Positions 18,424 to 27,602 of a stretch of DNA of 64,000 bases are shown one piece after another. The stretch spans positions 186,001 through 250,000 of the forward strand of contig NZ_SLVV01000002.1 in NCBI RefSeq assembly GCF_004340465.1. The letters are read 5' to 3'. Within the stretch, counting starts at the first letter, position 1; the number at the start of each line of letters is the position of its first letter. Both the position numbers and the translations under genes were made by a program. Source of the stretch: Mesobacillus foraminis. Lineage in GTDB: Bacteria > Bacillota > Bacilli > Bacillales > Cytobacillaceae. Under the pieces are notes generated by a model. That model had not been told where the DNA came from and made no database searches. It saw nothing but the letters and a program-made list of their open reading frames with translations.

Positions 18424-19266
18424 TCAATGAATCTGGCTCTCAAACAGATTGTTTCTTGAATTAAATACCGTTACCCATTTCAGGAGGAGAATATTCCCTA
18501 ACAGCAGACCGACGCCGATGAGAAAAAGGATAAGAGAACTTAAGAAGAACAGCCCGCTTGCCTGGCTAATAATGATTCCGACAATCGGCAAAACCATGAT
18601 CCCCCCAAATTGCTGGGCTTCCTGGAATGATTTGACCTTTGCTGAAACAAGGACACTCAGGATAATGTTAAAAAGGACTAAAGCTGGTATGACCCAAAAC
18701 ATCAGCAGAAGCCATGTTACATTTAAGAACAGCAATTCTCTGATAATGGAATAAGAAATAAAATTAAGCACAAGGATATTTACGATAAAGGCCCCAAAAG
18801 TAAGTGCAATTGTAGGGATAAAGGCAGCAATGACCTTTGCGACAAAAAGTTCTTTTATGGAAACAGGTGCAAATAGCAAGGTTTCCAGTGTGTTCCTTTC
18901 CTTTTCTCCGGCAAAGCTGTTTGAGGCAATAACCATAGAATTAATGATGGTCACCATTAGAAAGAACGGGATGAGCATAAAATTCATAAAGTAATAAACA
19001 AATTTGGATCCAAGTGTAGGCAAGGCTGCAAGTTTCTCCCTCATAGCTTCATCCGGGAAGGATTGAATAACTGAATTGATTGGTTTTTCGATATCTTCAG
19101 CAGGGTTATTGAACACCCCTGTATATAATCCGCAGTAGGCGATAATGGCCGGTACAATCATACAGAGTAGGATGACCAGGATAAACATGGGAACCCATAT
19201 TTTCTTAGAAGAAAATGTGGCCCTAATATCTTTTTCAACGATGGCTTTAATGATGTGTTTGCTCAT
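18424..19266 (-). CDS. ABC-2 type transporter permease
   Basis: The product is 280 residues with six membrane helices in the ABC-2 pattern and the amphipathic linker NSFAGEKERNTLETLLFAPVS, characteristic of this permease class. It overlaps the ATPase gene upstream by 20 bases, and its ribosome site AAGGAG lies inside that gene. Together they form a half-size exporter. NatAB-like Na+ efflux, antibiotic or peptide export are possible. Nothing in the neighbourhood decides between them. Confidence 0.85.
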   Translation of the reverse strand: MSKHIIKAIVEKDIRATFSSKKIWVPMFILVILLCMIVPAIIAYCGLYTGVFNNPAEDIEKPINSVIQSFPDEAMREKLAALPTLGSKFVYYFMNFMLIPFFLMVTIINSMVIASNSFAGEKERNTLETLLFAPVSIKELFVAKVIAAFIPTIALTFGAFIVNILVLNFISYSIIRELLFLNVTWLLLMFWVIPALVLFNIILSVLVSAKVKSFQEAQQFGGIMVLPIVGIIISQASGLFFLSSLILFLIGVGLLLGNILLLKWVTVFNSRNNLFESQIH

Positions 19267-20164
19267 TACTGTCTCCTTTAATTTTAAAATACAGGGATTC
19301 TAGACTTCGGTTCGTAATTTCACATGAATGAACCCAGGAAACCTGAAGTATGCGGGTTAATAAGACAGGAATCTCATCCTTCGAAGGCAAACAGAATTCC
19401 AGCCTGTTCGGGCCAATCCTCCGGAATGCAAATTCCATGAATGTATTTCCCTCCAATTGAAGCCCGGTTTCAATCACAACATAAACCTGGGATAAATACT
19501 TATCCTCAAGCTCCAACCTTGTGCCCTTTTCAATAAGTCTTCCTTTTGATAAAAACAAAAATGAATCACAAATCGTTTCAAGCTGATGCAGTACATGTGA
19601 ACAAATTAAAATGGTTACTTTTTCTTCCTGATTTATTTGCCCCAGATACTGGATAACTTCCTTAATGCCTTCCGGATCCAGCCCATTTGTTGGTTCGTCT
19701 AGAAATAGCAGCCTAGGTTTGTGCAGCAATGCCTTAGCAAGGGAGATTCTTTTTTTCATACCCGTCGAAAAGGTACCCACCAATTCATCTTTATGCTGAA
19801 CCATATTGAATTGCTGCAGCAAATAATCAATCCGTTTTACATCATAGGCTCCATAAATCCTGGCAAAGAATGAGAGATTTTCCCATGCCGTCATATCATG
19901 GTACAACGCGGCACTTTCGGTTATAATACCAGCTCGTCTCCGAATTTCATCCCCATTTTTTTGAGGGTCATAACCCATGACATTAATTTCTCCTCCTGTA
20001 GGATGAATCACCCCATTTAACAGCCGGATCATCGTAGTCTTCCCTGCACCATTTGGACCTAGCAGCCCATTGATGCTTCCCTCTTTCACAGTGAAGGACA
20101 CATTATTTAAAATTTTTTTATCATTAAAAGCTTTGTCTACATTGGATACTTCAATCAAATTCAC
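19247..20164 (-). CDS. ABC transporter ATP-binding protein
   Basis: The product is 305 residues. The Walker A is GPNGAGKTT, the signature motif is the degenerate FSTGMKKR instead of LSGGQ, the Walker B is LLFLDEPTNGLDPEG, and the H-loop is CSHVLHQ. A C-terminal domain of about 85 residues follows, as in multidrug or NatA-type ATPases. GTG at 20164 is preceded by a GGGGTTAGG site. It is co-transcribed with the overlapping permease gene. Confidence 0.88.
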   Translation of the reverse strand: MNLIEVSNVDKAFNDKKILNNVSFTVKEGSINGLLGPNGAGKTTMIRLLNGVIHPTGGEINVMGYDPQKNGDEIRRRAGIITESAALYHDMTAWENLSFFARIYGAYDVKRIDYLLQQFNMVQHKDELVGTFSTGMKKRISLAKALLHKPRLLFLDEPTNGLDPEGIKEVIQYLGQINQEEKVTILICSHVLHQLETICDSFLFLSKGRLIEKGTRLELEDKYLSQVYVVIETGLQLEGNTFMEFAFRRIGPNRLEFCLPSKDEIPVLLTRILQVSWVHSCEITNRSLESLYFKIKGDSNEQTHH

Positions 20165-20244
20165 CCTAACCCCGCCCTGCTCTATAATCTGTTTTCTAAT
20201 TTAACGAACCAGAAGTTGTTTTTGTTCAAAAAAAAATAAAAAAA

Positions 20245-20268
20245 GTGTTAAATCGAATGATTTAACAC
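20245..20268 (-). terminator. Rho-independent terminator after the HAD gene
   Basis: GTGTTAAATC and GATTTAACAC form a ten-base stem. On the minus strand a long T-run follows, and on the plus strand TTTTT follows. Confidence 0.85.
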
Positions 20269-20275
20269 TTTTTGG

Positions 20276-21016
20276 CTATATTGCCCATTTACGGATAGCT
20301 TTGGCCACACCACTTTCTAAATTGGTCGCGGTCACCCAGTTTGCAGCTTTCTTAACTGCATCCTGGGCATTTCCCATTGCCACTCCAATGCCAGCCTCTT
20401 TAATCATCGCAACGTCATTGAGGCTGTCTCCAATTGAAAGTACATTATTCATTGATATTCCAAGCAAATCACATACATTTTTTAAGCCTTTGGCTTTATT
20501 TATCCCCTGTGCATTAACCTCAATATTTTTAAGGCTTGAGTTGCTTAATTCAAATTCTTTGCGGGCTTCCAAATCCTTTAGAATTAGCTCCCTTACTTTA
20601 TCATCTTCTACATCAAATCCAAATTTCAGCCAGACATGCTTCTCAAAGTCCTCTGGCATTTCATTGTGCCAATTCCCAGTGGAACTAATTGCCCAGAAAT
20701 GTGTCTTATGGTGCTTTGACATGTCCCACATCCACTTTATGAGCGGAGTGCTGACAGGATTTCTTTCTACCAGCTCCCCATCCGGGCCCCAAATCTCACT
20801 CCCATTCACTGTCACAAGATAAGATGAAAGCTCAAGTGAAACTGCATAGTCTTTGACCGTCCTGATTGCCCGGCCTGTACTAAGAACGACCTTAATTCCC
20901 TTTTCCTCCGCTTCCCTGATTGCGAGGCGGTTTTCCTCTGAGACCTGATGATTTGCGTCCAATAAAGTACCATCCATATCAATAGCAATAAGTTTGATTC
21001 CTGGATATTCTCCCAT
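20276..21016 (-). CDS. Cof-type HAD phosphatase
   Basis: The product is 246 residues from the ATG at 21016. The frame is open further upstream, into the cotJC gene, but the family begins a few residues before motif I. Motif I is LIAIDMDGTLLD, motif II is VVLSTGRA, motif III is the Lys in INKAKGLKN, and motif IV is SIGDSLNDVAMI. The C2-type cap covers residues about 85-190. These enzymes dephosphorylate sugar phosphates, FMN or pyridoxal phosphate. The gene lies downstream of cotJC and may be read through from that operon. Confidence 0.85.
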   Translation of the reverse strand: MGEYPGIKLIAIDMDGTLLDANHQVSEENRLAIREAEEKGIKVVLSTGRAIRTVKDYAVSLELSSYLVTVNGSEIWGPDGELVERNPVSTPLIKWMWDMSKHHKTHFWAISSTGNWHNEMPEDFEKHVWLKFGFDVEDDKVRELILKDLEARKEFELSNSSLKNIEVNAQGINKAKGLKNVCDLLGISMNNVLSIGDSLNDVAMIKEAGIGVAMGNAQDAVKKAANWVTATNLESGVAKAIRKWAI

Positions 21017-21152
21017 TGACCATTCAACTCCGTATAAAATAGTAGTATCCACATCATACCATTTATCTTTCCAGAGATGGAACCGTCGCGCTTGCCAATA
21101 AAGCCTGTCCACCCAGAAGACAAAAAAAGACAGGTTCTCCTGCCTTCCGATG

Positions 21153-21722
21153 CTAAAAAATCTTTTTTTGCTGCCGGTCATCTTTTATTATTTCTACTGC
21201 TTCCCGGAACCTTTGAGAATGGATGATCTCCCGTTCCCTTAAAAACCGGAGTCCGTCATTTAAGTCAGGGTCATCTGACATATCTATTATCCATTGATAG
21301 GTAGCCCTTGCTTTTTCCTCTGCAGCGATATCTTCATATAGATCAGCAATAGGATCACCTTTTGCCTGAATATATGCAGCTGTAAAAGGCACACCTGCAG
21401 CATTATGATAAAATAAGGCACCATCATGATTGGCATAATGGTCACCTAACCCGGCATCACGCATCTGCTGAGGAGTTGCATCCTTTGTTAACTTATAAAC
21501 CATTGTAGCAATCATTTCAAGGTGGGCAAATTCCTCTGTCCCAATATCGGTCAGGAGTCCAATTACTTTATCGGGAATCGTATACCGCTGATTGAGGTAC
21601 CGCAATGCAGCAGCCAACTCCCCATCTGCTCCGCCATATTGTTCGATCAAATACTTTGCAAGGGTTGGATTGCACGTACTGACTCTTACTGGATATTGCA
21701 GCTTCTTCTCATAAATCCACAT
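21153..21722 (-). CDS. cotJC: Spore coat protein CotJC, manganese-catalase-like
   Basis: The product is 189 residues beginning MWIYEKKLQYPVRV. The ferritin-like di-manganese ligands are present in LLTDIGTEEFAHLEM and EEKARATYQW, with a later Glu/His pair in EREIIHSQRF. It is the last gene of the cotJABC operon, which is expressed in the mother cell and contributes to the spore coat. Catalase activity is suggested by family but is not proven for most CotJC proteins. Confidence 0.93.
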   Translation of the reverse strand: MWIYEKKLQYPVRVSTCNPTLAKYLIEQYGGADGELAAALRYLNQRYTIPDKVIGLLTDIGTEEFAHLEMIATMVYKLTKDATPQQMRDAGLGDHYANHDGALFYHNAAGVPFTAAYIQAKGDPIADLYEDIAAEEKARATYQWIIDMSDDPDLNDGLRFLREREIIHSQRFREAVEIIKDDRQQKKIF

Positions 21723-21816
21723 CCCGGTCCCTCCCCGCTCTTCTATTTACAGCTTTTCACATGAATTTGATTATAGTAATCTATCCAGGTTTGATTTTTT
21801 TCCTGTAAAACATTCT

Positions 21817-22077
21817 TTATACCTGCCAGGGCCAGGGAGTTGTACCCCAGCTCCAGCGGGAATCGGTATAGCTGTTTCCGAATTGCTGGAGCGCGCCATA
21901 TTTTTCTTCAAAAACTTGCTTTAACTGTTTTGAATAGTGGGCATATTGGTTAAACTGCTGCATTGCCTGCTGATCGGAAGGATGTGTGTCTAAGTACAAT
22001 GTAAGTTCCACTAACACAAAGTCTACAGCCTGAATTTCTTCTAATCTCCGGTAATAGTCTTCAGGCATCTGCTTCAT
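21817..22077 (-). CDS. cotJB: Spore coat protein CotJB
   Basis: The product is 86 residues with the CotJB pattern: YYRRLEEIQAVDFVLVELT, YLDTHPSD, and a C-terminus rich in Trp and Pro (WGTTPWPW). Its ATG overlaps the cotJA stop by four bases (ATGA), so translation is coupled. Confidence 0.9.
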   Translation of the reverse strand: MKQMPEDYYRRLEEIQAVDFVLVELTLYLDTHPSDQQAMQQFNQYAHYSKQLKQVFEEKYGALQQFGNSYTDSRWSWGTTPWPWQV

Positions 22078-22325
22078 AAGGGGTCCCTCCCCTTTGCCTC
22101 ATAGGGATTGTCATAGTAATCCCAAAATGCGGGCCATAATGTACCTTTGTAAAGGGCTTCTCTCGGGGGGAATTGATTCATGTTCGGCGGTTGAAACCCT
22201 ATATATACCTGCGGAGGGGTTGAATAGTATTTTATTCCAATGGGCCTGCATGGATCGAATGGGCTATGGTAAGGACGATAGGTTTTAGTACTGGTAAAGT
22301 TGACACTCTCGAGGCGGTTTGGCAA
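22074..22325 (-). CDS. cotJA: Spore coat associated protein CotJA
   Basis: The product is 83 residues starting with TTG after AAAGGGGTGTG. The CotJA block TYRPYHSPFDPCRPIGIKYY is intact. It is the first gene of the cotJABC operon. A sigma-E promoter is expected upstream, but I could not find a good match to both boxes. Confidence 0.88.
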   Translation of the reverse strand: MPNRLESVNFTSTKTYRPYHSPFDPCRPIGIKYYSTPPQVYIGFQPPNMNQFPPREALYKGTLWPAFWDYYDNPYEAKGRDPL

Positions 22326-22619
22326 CTTTTACACACCCCTTTCAGAATTTTTCCATTCATTATACTCAGAAACGGATTGTCTTTATTCCCGCATTATATT
22401 CAGGTGGTTTAAAAGGAAAAAGAAAAATAGTCAGCCCAAAGGGAAATCCTTCCTTTATACCGAATATAGTTTCTAATATAGAGCTTTCTATCCAAAGCGT
22501 ACAAGAGTCAAAATATAATATATAAAAATAATGGGGTGTTTTCGCAGAATTCCTCAATAGCAGAGAAAATGCTTCTGAATGGTTTGACTGACTATTTTTT
22601 GTAATTACATTTCACTTTC

Positions 22620-22830
22620 TTTTTTCAGCCGAGGCTCTGGCTGAAAAAATAATGGAATCCAAAAGGTATTTTCCAGTCTGAGGTGACCATAAAAGGGGGA
22701 GATCCGAAGGCAGCATCCATGCCGAAGTTTTTCTGAGGAAATTTAAAGGTGAATTTTTGAGCCCCTTGCAGATGAGAGGTTAAACCCAAGAGTTCTGCGT
22801 TGACGCAGTTTTTTTTCCGCAAGGGGTATT
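22620..22830. other. Region with nested inverted repeats, possible structured element
   Basis: A stem TTTTTTCAGCC / GGCTGAAAAAA (22620-22647) begins the region. CCCCTTGC (22762-22769) pairs with GCAAGGGG (22819-22826), and this pair encloses CTGCGT / ACGCAG followed by eight T (22795-22816), which looks like an intrinsic terminator on the plus strand. A 65-codon minus-strand frame fills the same interval and ends in the first hairpin. I cannot assign it to a known RNA or repeat family. The remaining intergenic bases 22326-22619 show nothing. Confidence 0.4.
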
Positions 22831-22894
22831 ACCCGACCTTTTTTCATAGCTAAAGACAGGCATTAAGATAAGTCTCCTCTATCCCTTATATGGA

Positions 22895-23000
22895 TATTGC
22901 AGGCAAAGGTCCTGACTTTATCCGCCTGCTCGGCACTGACAATGGAAACCAGTCGTCAAGGCATGAGCCCACGGACTATCAAGGGTTGTTTTTCTCTCTG
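22895..23000 (+). other. Possible structured leader of the UMF1-type transporter gene
   Basis: GCAGGC and GCCTGC pair around an AAAG...CTTT inner stem, then ACTG...CAGT-type pairing and GGCATGAGCC follow within 100 bases upstream of the transporter start. This looks like an RNA leader, but it matches none of the riboswitch signatures I know. Confidence 0.3.
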
Positions 23001-23044
23001 CCATGATTGCGTTCCGAAAAATAATTGAGGGAGGCAAATAAAAG

Positions 23045-24325
23045 ATGAAACGATTCACTAAGGAAGAAAATAGCTGGATGTTTTATGACTGGGGAAATTC
23101 TGCTTATTCTATAATTATATCAACTGCCGTATTCCCGCTTTATTATAAGGCTTCTGCCACTGAAGCCGGTATTACAGGTGCTGATTCGACCGCATACTTA
23201 GGCTACACAATTGCCATTGCTACGTTTATATTGGCGATGCTGGGACCCATCCTTGGCACCATTGCGGATTACAGGGGCAACAAAAAAAAATTCTTTAGGT
23301 TTTTCGCAGCGCTTGGAGTTGTGGCAACTGCTGCGCTCTCTCTTATTCCACCAGAGCAATGGCTGCTGCTGTTGATTATATACACGATTACTGTGTTAGG
23401 CTCCGCAGGCTCGAACGTTTTTTATGATGCGTTCCTGGTCGATGTCTCATCGGAAGAGAGAATGGACAGGGTTTCTTCCCGAGGGTTTAGTTTGGGATAC
23501 ATAGGCAGTACCATCCCATTCATTGTCAGCATCGCCATCATTATATCGGCTCAAAATGGAATCCTGCCCCTCTCTGCAAGTGCCGCAAGCAGGATTTCCT
23601 TTATCATTACCGCAGTATGGTGGGGAATATTCACCCTGCCTGTACTTCGAAATGTCGAGCAGCGGTATTTTATCGAAAAAGAGAAACATCCAGTTGCCAA
23701 AAGTTTCAAGAGACTTGCAGAGACCTTTAAGGACATACGGAAATACAAGGGACTTTTCCTGTTTTTACTTGCCTATTTCTTTTATATTGATGGCGTAGGG
23801 ACAATCATTACAATGTCCACCGCTTACGGGACGGACTTAGGCATCAGTTCAACCAGCCTCCTAGTGATTCTATTTGCCACACAAGTTGCAGCTGCTCCTT
23901 TTGCCATCCTGTATGGCAGGCTGGCCGACCGTTTTACAGGGAAATTCATGCTTTATATTGGCATTATTATCTATATTATTGTTTGTATTTACGCCTATTT
24001 CATGAACTCTGCGATGGATTTTTGGATACTTGCCATGCTGGTGGCCACCTCACAGGGGGGGATTCAGGCTCTAAGCAGGTCCTATTTTGCTAAGCTGGTT
24101 CCTAAGGAAAAATCAAACGAATTCTTCGGCTTTTACAATATATTTGGAAAGTTCGCTTCAATCATGGGACCTTTGCTGGTGGGTGCAACTGCACAGGTAA
24201 CCGGAAGCTCCAGCCACGGGGTATTCAGCCTTATTTTCTTATTCATAGCAGGCCTGATCCTTCTATCCAGGGTACCAGATCCGAAGGCCAGCATTCCCGT
24301 CCCGGGAAATATAAAGACGCTTTAA
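23045..24325 (+). CDS. MFS transporter, UMF1 family
   Basis: The product is 426 residues with GGGAGGC before the ATG and about 12 membrane helices. The N-terminus, FYDWGNSAYSIIISTAVFP, is characteristic of the UMF1 (Atg22-like) branch of the major facilitator superfamily. GTIADYRGNKKKF is the cytoplasmic loop between helices 2 and 3. Substrates of bacterial members are not defined, although the yeast homologue exports amino acids from the vacuole. It is preceded by a long leader that may be structured. Confidence 0.87.
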   Translation: MKRFTKEENSWMFYDWGNSAYSIIISTAVFPLYYKASATEAGITGADSTAYLGYTIAIATFILAMLGPILGTIADYRGNKKKFFRFFAALGVVATAALSLIPPEQWLLLLIIYTITVLGSAGSNVFYDAFLVDVSSEERMDRVSSRGFSLGYIGSTIPFIVSIAIIISAQNGILPLSASAASRISFIITAVWWGIFTLPVLRNVEQRYFIEKEKHPVAKSFKRLAETFKDIRKYKGLFLFLLAYFFYIDGVGTIITMSTAYGTDLGISSTSLLVILFATQVAAAPFAILYGRLADRFTGKFMLYIGIIIYIIVCIYAYFMNSAMDFWILAMLVATSQGGIQALSRSYFAKLVPKEKSNEFFGFYNIFGKFASIMGPLLVGATAQVTGSSSHGVFSLIFLFIAGLILLSRVPDPKASIPVPGNIKTL

Positions 24326-24599
24326 AAATGACGGATAGGGTTGACTCTCTTTTCCCATAACCGTCTTCATGAGCAGTACCCGCGCTTGCTCTTCCTGTAG
24401 GGGCTGTAATCTGGTTTGGGGGCAAAACTCCAGGAAACACTTTCCCGAAATCTCGGTCACTCATTAGAGGTAGATCAGGGATATCACGGCAACTGCGGGC
24501 CAGAAACTCTAATTCCATCTATTTAATCCGCGGATGGCAATTCCCAGAAAAAGTGCCTTCTAAGCATCCCTTGCCTTAGCTGTACTCTTTCAAAATAGT

Positions 24600-24635
24600 G
24601 GGTCTCTAAGTTTATGAGGTACAAACTAGAGACCC
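24600..24635. terminator. Terminator hairpin between convergent transporter genes
   Basis: GGGTCTCTAAGTTT pairs with AAACTAGAGACCC. It lacks a long T-run on either strand, although minus-strand reading continues into ACTATTTT. Bases 24326-24599 show no convincing gene. Confidence 0.55.
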
Positions 24636-24645
24636 CGTATTGTCA

Positions 24646-25911
24646 TTAACTTGTTTTCTTAAAAAGCTGGTTTTCAGTCATTAATTGAATCCTCTTTATA
24701 TCCAGCCTGATCAATAAAGAGACTGACAATGCTACAATGAACAGAATGGCGAAGAACAGCAGGGTCCCTTGGTAGCTGCCCGTTGTTTCCCGGATCCATG
24801 AAACAAGCACAGGTCCGAATACTCCCGCTGCGGCCCAGGCTGTCAGGATATACCCATGGATGGCCCCAAGCTGTTTCGTCCCAAATAAATCACCTATATA
24901 GGCAGGTATGGAGGCAAACCCTCCTCCATAACAAGTCATAATCAGGTATACGATCACCGAAAATAAAAGGCTCAGGGTGATGCTAGGCAGGAGGAAAAAC
25001 GCAATGATTTGAAAGACAAAAAATAAAGTATAAACATTTGGCCTTCCAATATAGTCCGAAATGCTTGCCCAGAAGATTCTGCCGCCTCCATTAAACAACC
25101 CCATGATGCCAACCATTGCTGCCGCTCCTGCAGCACTCATCCCCACAAGCTCCTGGGCCATCGGGGATGCGACCGACAAGATGGCAATCCCGCAAGTAAC
25201 ATTGATAAACAGCATTAGCCACAATGACCAGAAACGTTTTGTCTTTACCGCTTCATTGGCAGTCAGCTGGGACAGGTCAGGTATTACTCTCTTCGATCCA
25301 TTTGCGTGTTTTACGGTTGTAAAGCAGCTTGGTGTCCAGCCTTCCTTTGGTGGAGCCAGATATTGGGCAGAAATCAAAATAATGATGAAATAGATAATTC
25401 CTAGCATGTAAAAGGTATTCGAGATTCCGAATGACTCAATAAGCTTATTCATAATTGGACTGCTGATCAGGGAGGCGAATCCAAAGCCCATTATGGCAAG
25501 GCCGGTTGCCAGCCCTCTTCTGTCAGGGAACCATTTTACCAGAGTGGAAACAGGAGTAATATAACCAACCCCCAGGCCAATCCCGCCAAGCATCCCATAA
25601 AACACGTATAATAAAAGCAAGGAATCGATCTGGATCGCAAATCCAGCTCCTGTCATGCCCGCCCCGAAGAAAATGGCACTTAAGGTTCCCGCTGCACGCG
25701 GTCCATATCTTTCAACAAAATGTCCAAGAAAAGCAGCAGATAAACCAAGAAATAAGATGGCCAGGCTAAAGGTGAAGGATATTTGGCTGAGCCCCCATCC
25801 CTTTTGTTCCTGTAACGGCCCTGTAAATACACTCCACGCATAGACAGATCCGATAGAAATATGAATTCCTACTGCTGAAAGAGCAATAAGCCAACGATTT
25901 TTATCTCTCAT
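24646..25911 (-). CDS. OFA-family (oxalate/formate antiporter-like) MFS transporter
   Basis: The product is 421 residues. ATG at 25911 is chosen because AAGGGGATG precedes it at correct spacing. The OFA pattern is visible in IHISIGSVYAWSVFTGPL (helix 1), GYITPVSTLVKWFPDRRGLATG (helices 4-5) and YIGDLFGTKQLGAIHGY in the C-terminal half. Members move oxalate, formate, lactate or other small carboxylates. It lies 22 bases downstream of purT on the same strand, which suggests a link to formate. Confidence 0.87.
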   Translation of the reverse strand: MRDKNRWLIALSAVGIHISIGSVYAWSVFTGPLQEQKGWGLSQISFTFSLAILFLGLSAAFLGHFVERYGPRAAGTLSAIFFGAGMTGAGFAIQIDSLLLLYVFYGMLGGIGLGVGYITPVSTLVKWFPDRRGLATGLAIMGFGFASLISSPIMNKLIESFGISNTFYMLGIIYFIIILISAQYLAPPKEGWTPSCFTTVKHANGSKRVIPDLSQLTANEAVKTKRFWSLWLMLFINVTCGIAILSVASPMAQELVGMSAAGAAAMVGIMGLFNGGGRIFWASISDYIGRPNVYTLFFVFQIIAFFLLPSITLSLLFSVIVYLIMTCYGGGFASIPAYIGDLFGTKQLGAIHGYILTAWAAAGVFGPVLVSWIRETTGSYQGTLLFFAILFIVALSVSLLIRLDIKRIQLMTENQLFKKTS

Positions 25912-25933
25912 ACTTTCATCCCCTTTTGTATGC

Positions 25934-27118
25934 TCACGATGTATGGTAGGTGATCTTGAGTTTCGTAGCTCCTTCTTCGGCAACAGCCCTGGCTTTTTCT
26001 GCCGTTTCCCCCGAACTCAGAACCACGGCTATCCTTCTGCCAATTTTTGTTTCTGGCTTTCCGAAAAAGCGGACCTGCGTGCCGGGTAACTCCAAACACT
26101 TTTCCAGTCCATTAACCTGGTAGTCCTTGCTTTCCTGCCAGGCCTTTACAGCGTGACTCGCCCCAGGTGTCCTCAGGGTGATTTCCGGAACAGGGAACCC
26201 AAGAATGGCCCTTACATGCAACGCAAATTCGGAAAGGTCCTGTGTTGCCAACGTGACCATTCCGGTATCATGAGGACGAGGCGATACTTCGCTAAAAAAG
26301 ACCTTATTCTCCGTGAGGAAGAGCTCGACGCCAAACAGGCCGTAGCCGCCAAGAGCATCGGTAATTTTACTGGCAATCTCCTCCGCTTCTTTTATTTGCC
26401 TGTCTGACATATTATGGGGCTGCCAGGAAACAATGTAGTCTCCGTCTTTTTGGATATGACCAATTGGAGCACAAAAGGACGTTCCCGATGCCGAACGAAC
26501 TGTAAGCAGGGTGATTTCAGATTCAAAGCGGATGAACTCTTCTACAATTACCCTTGCCCTCTTGGTTCGTCCGCCTTCCAATGCTTCATTCCAAGAATGC
26601 TCAACTTCCTCCAATGACCGGCAGACACTTTGCCCTTTTCCGGATGAACTCATGATCGGCTTGATTACACAAGGAACACCAATCTCATTAACAGCGCTTC
26701 TTAATTCTTCAAGAGTATTCGCAAATGCGTATTTCGCTGTTGGAAGCTGGAGCGTCTCGCTGGCCAGTCTTCGGATACCTTCTCTGTCCATTGTTAAATT
26801 GGCAGCTTTTGCTGTCGGTACAACATTGAAGCCTTCCTTTTCCAATTCGATTAATGTTTCCGTAGCGATTGCTTCTATTTCAGGAACAATATAATCTGGT
26901 TTTTCTTGCTCAATGGTCCTTCTCAGTGCTTCTCCATCCAGCATATCAATGACATAAGAGCGGTGAGCCACCTGCATGGCAGGTGCATCTGCATATCTGT
27001 CTACTGCAATTGTTTCCACTCCAAGCCTTTGTGCTTCAATGACTACTTCCTTGCCAAGTTCCCCTGAACCAAGCAGCATTATTTTTTTCGCATGCTGTCC
27101 CATTGGTGCTCCATACAT
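25934..27118 (-). CDS. purT: Formate-dependent phosphoribosylglycinamide formyltransferase
   Basis: The product is 394 residues with AAGGGGGAAATC before the ATG. PurT joins formate to GAR at the expense of ATP, replacing the folate-dependent PurN step of purine synthesis. ATP-grasp features are present: an N-terminal [11 protein letters not shown] nucleotide loop, [22 protein letters not shown] (the glycine-rich phosphate loop) and the metal site [11 protein letters not shown] candidate PurR box lies at 27194-27206. It heads a two-gene unit with the OFA transporter. Confidence 0.95.
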   Translation of the reverse strand: MYGAPMGQHAKKIMLLGSGELGKEVVIEAQRLGVETIAVDRYADAPAMQVAHRSYVIDMLDGEALRRTIEQEKPDYIVPEIEAIATETLIELEKEGFNVVPTAKAANLTMDREGIRRLASETLQLPTAKYAFANTLEELRSAVNEIGVPCVIKPIMSSSGKGQSVCRSLEEVEHSWNEALEGGRTKRARVIVEEFIRFESEITLLTVRSASGTSFCAPIGHIQKDGDYIVSWQPHNMSDRQIKEAEEIASKITDALGGYGLFGVELFLTENKVFFSEVSPRPHDTGMVTLATQDLSEFALHVRAILGFPVPEITLRTPGASHAVKAWQESKDYQVNGLEKCLELPGTQVRFFGKPETKIGRRIAVVLSSGETAEKARAVAEEGATKLKITYHTS

Positions 27119-27193
27119 CTGATTTCCCCCTTATTGTTTGTTATTTCAACATATTAACTCATATTCATGGATGTTTCAATCTTTTTTAAACCA

Positions 27194-27206
27194 ATTTACG
27201 AACAAT
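27194..27206 (+). promoter_or_regulatory. Candidate PurBox (PurR site) for purT
   Basis: ATTTACGAACAAT fits the Bacillus PurBox AWWWCCGAACWWT at 12 of 13 positions, 76 bases upstream of purT. PurR normally binds two oppositely oriented boxes 16-17 bases apart. The best partner here, around 27226-27238, matches only 9 of 13 and is 19 bases away. Control by PurR is therefore plausible but unproved. Confidence 0.4.
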
Positions 27207-27327
27207 TTTTATTTTACTTCTTAAAAACATTCGCCTTTAAGGGAGGCAATCACATATCCTATGGATAATAAGATCCCCTGAATATTTTTTATTCTTCTTC
27301 AAATGTTATAAAACGGAGGTGATTTTT

Positions 27328-27471
27328 TTGAATTTCAATAAGCACAAATCGACTGAGAAGCCGTTTGAGGGCAAGAAAAACACAGACGAGCAGACACAGC
27401 ATTTGAACCAGGCACCCCCTCCGCGCGGGAGGAACGGGAGACAGATTGATGATGATGTAGAAGATTTATAA
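27328..27471 (+). CDS. Very small hydrophilic protein
   Basis: The product is 47 residues. A textbook ribosome site, GGAGGTGAT, precedes the TTG start. The protein has no hydrophobic segment, is rich in Lys, Gln, Asn and Asp, and contains APPPRGRNGRQIDDDVEDL at its end. The layout is that of small spore-core or stress proteins of Bacillus, but I cannot name the family. Confidence 0.55.
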   Translation: MNFNKHKSTEKPFEGKKNTDEQTQHLNQAPPPRGRNGRQIDDDVEDL

Positions 27472-27602
27472 ACGCGTGCTCTTTATCCTCCCCTTAGAGT
27501 GGATGCCGGAAGTAAGGTAAGCACGGCAGCATTTTTTCCGGGAATGGTTCCTGAACGAGTTAGGCAAAATAAGGGCAGGGAATTAATAAGGAGGTGAAAT
27601 TT

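Noticed and set aside
22625-22822. 65-codon minus-strand frame as a gene
   Set aside because: The frame coincides with nested hairpins, has no ribosome site and no recognised domain. It is described as a structured region instead.
24243-24518. 91-codon minus-strand frame after the UMF1 transporter
   Set aside because: It overlaps the end of a confident gene, lacks a ribosome site and has no protein family features.
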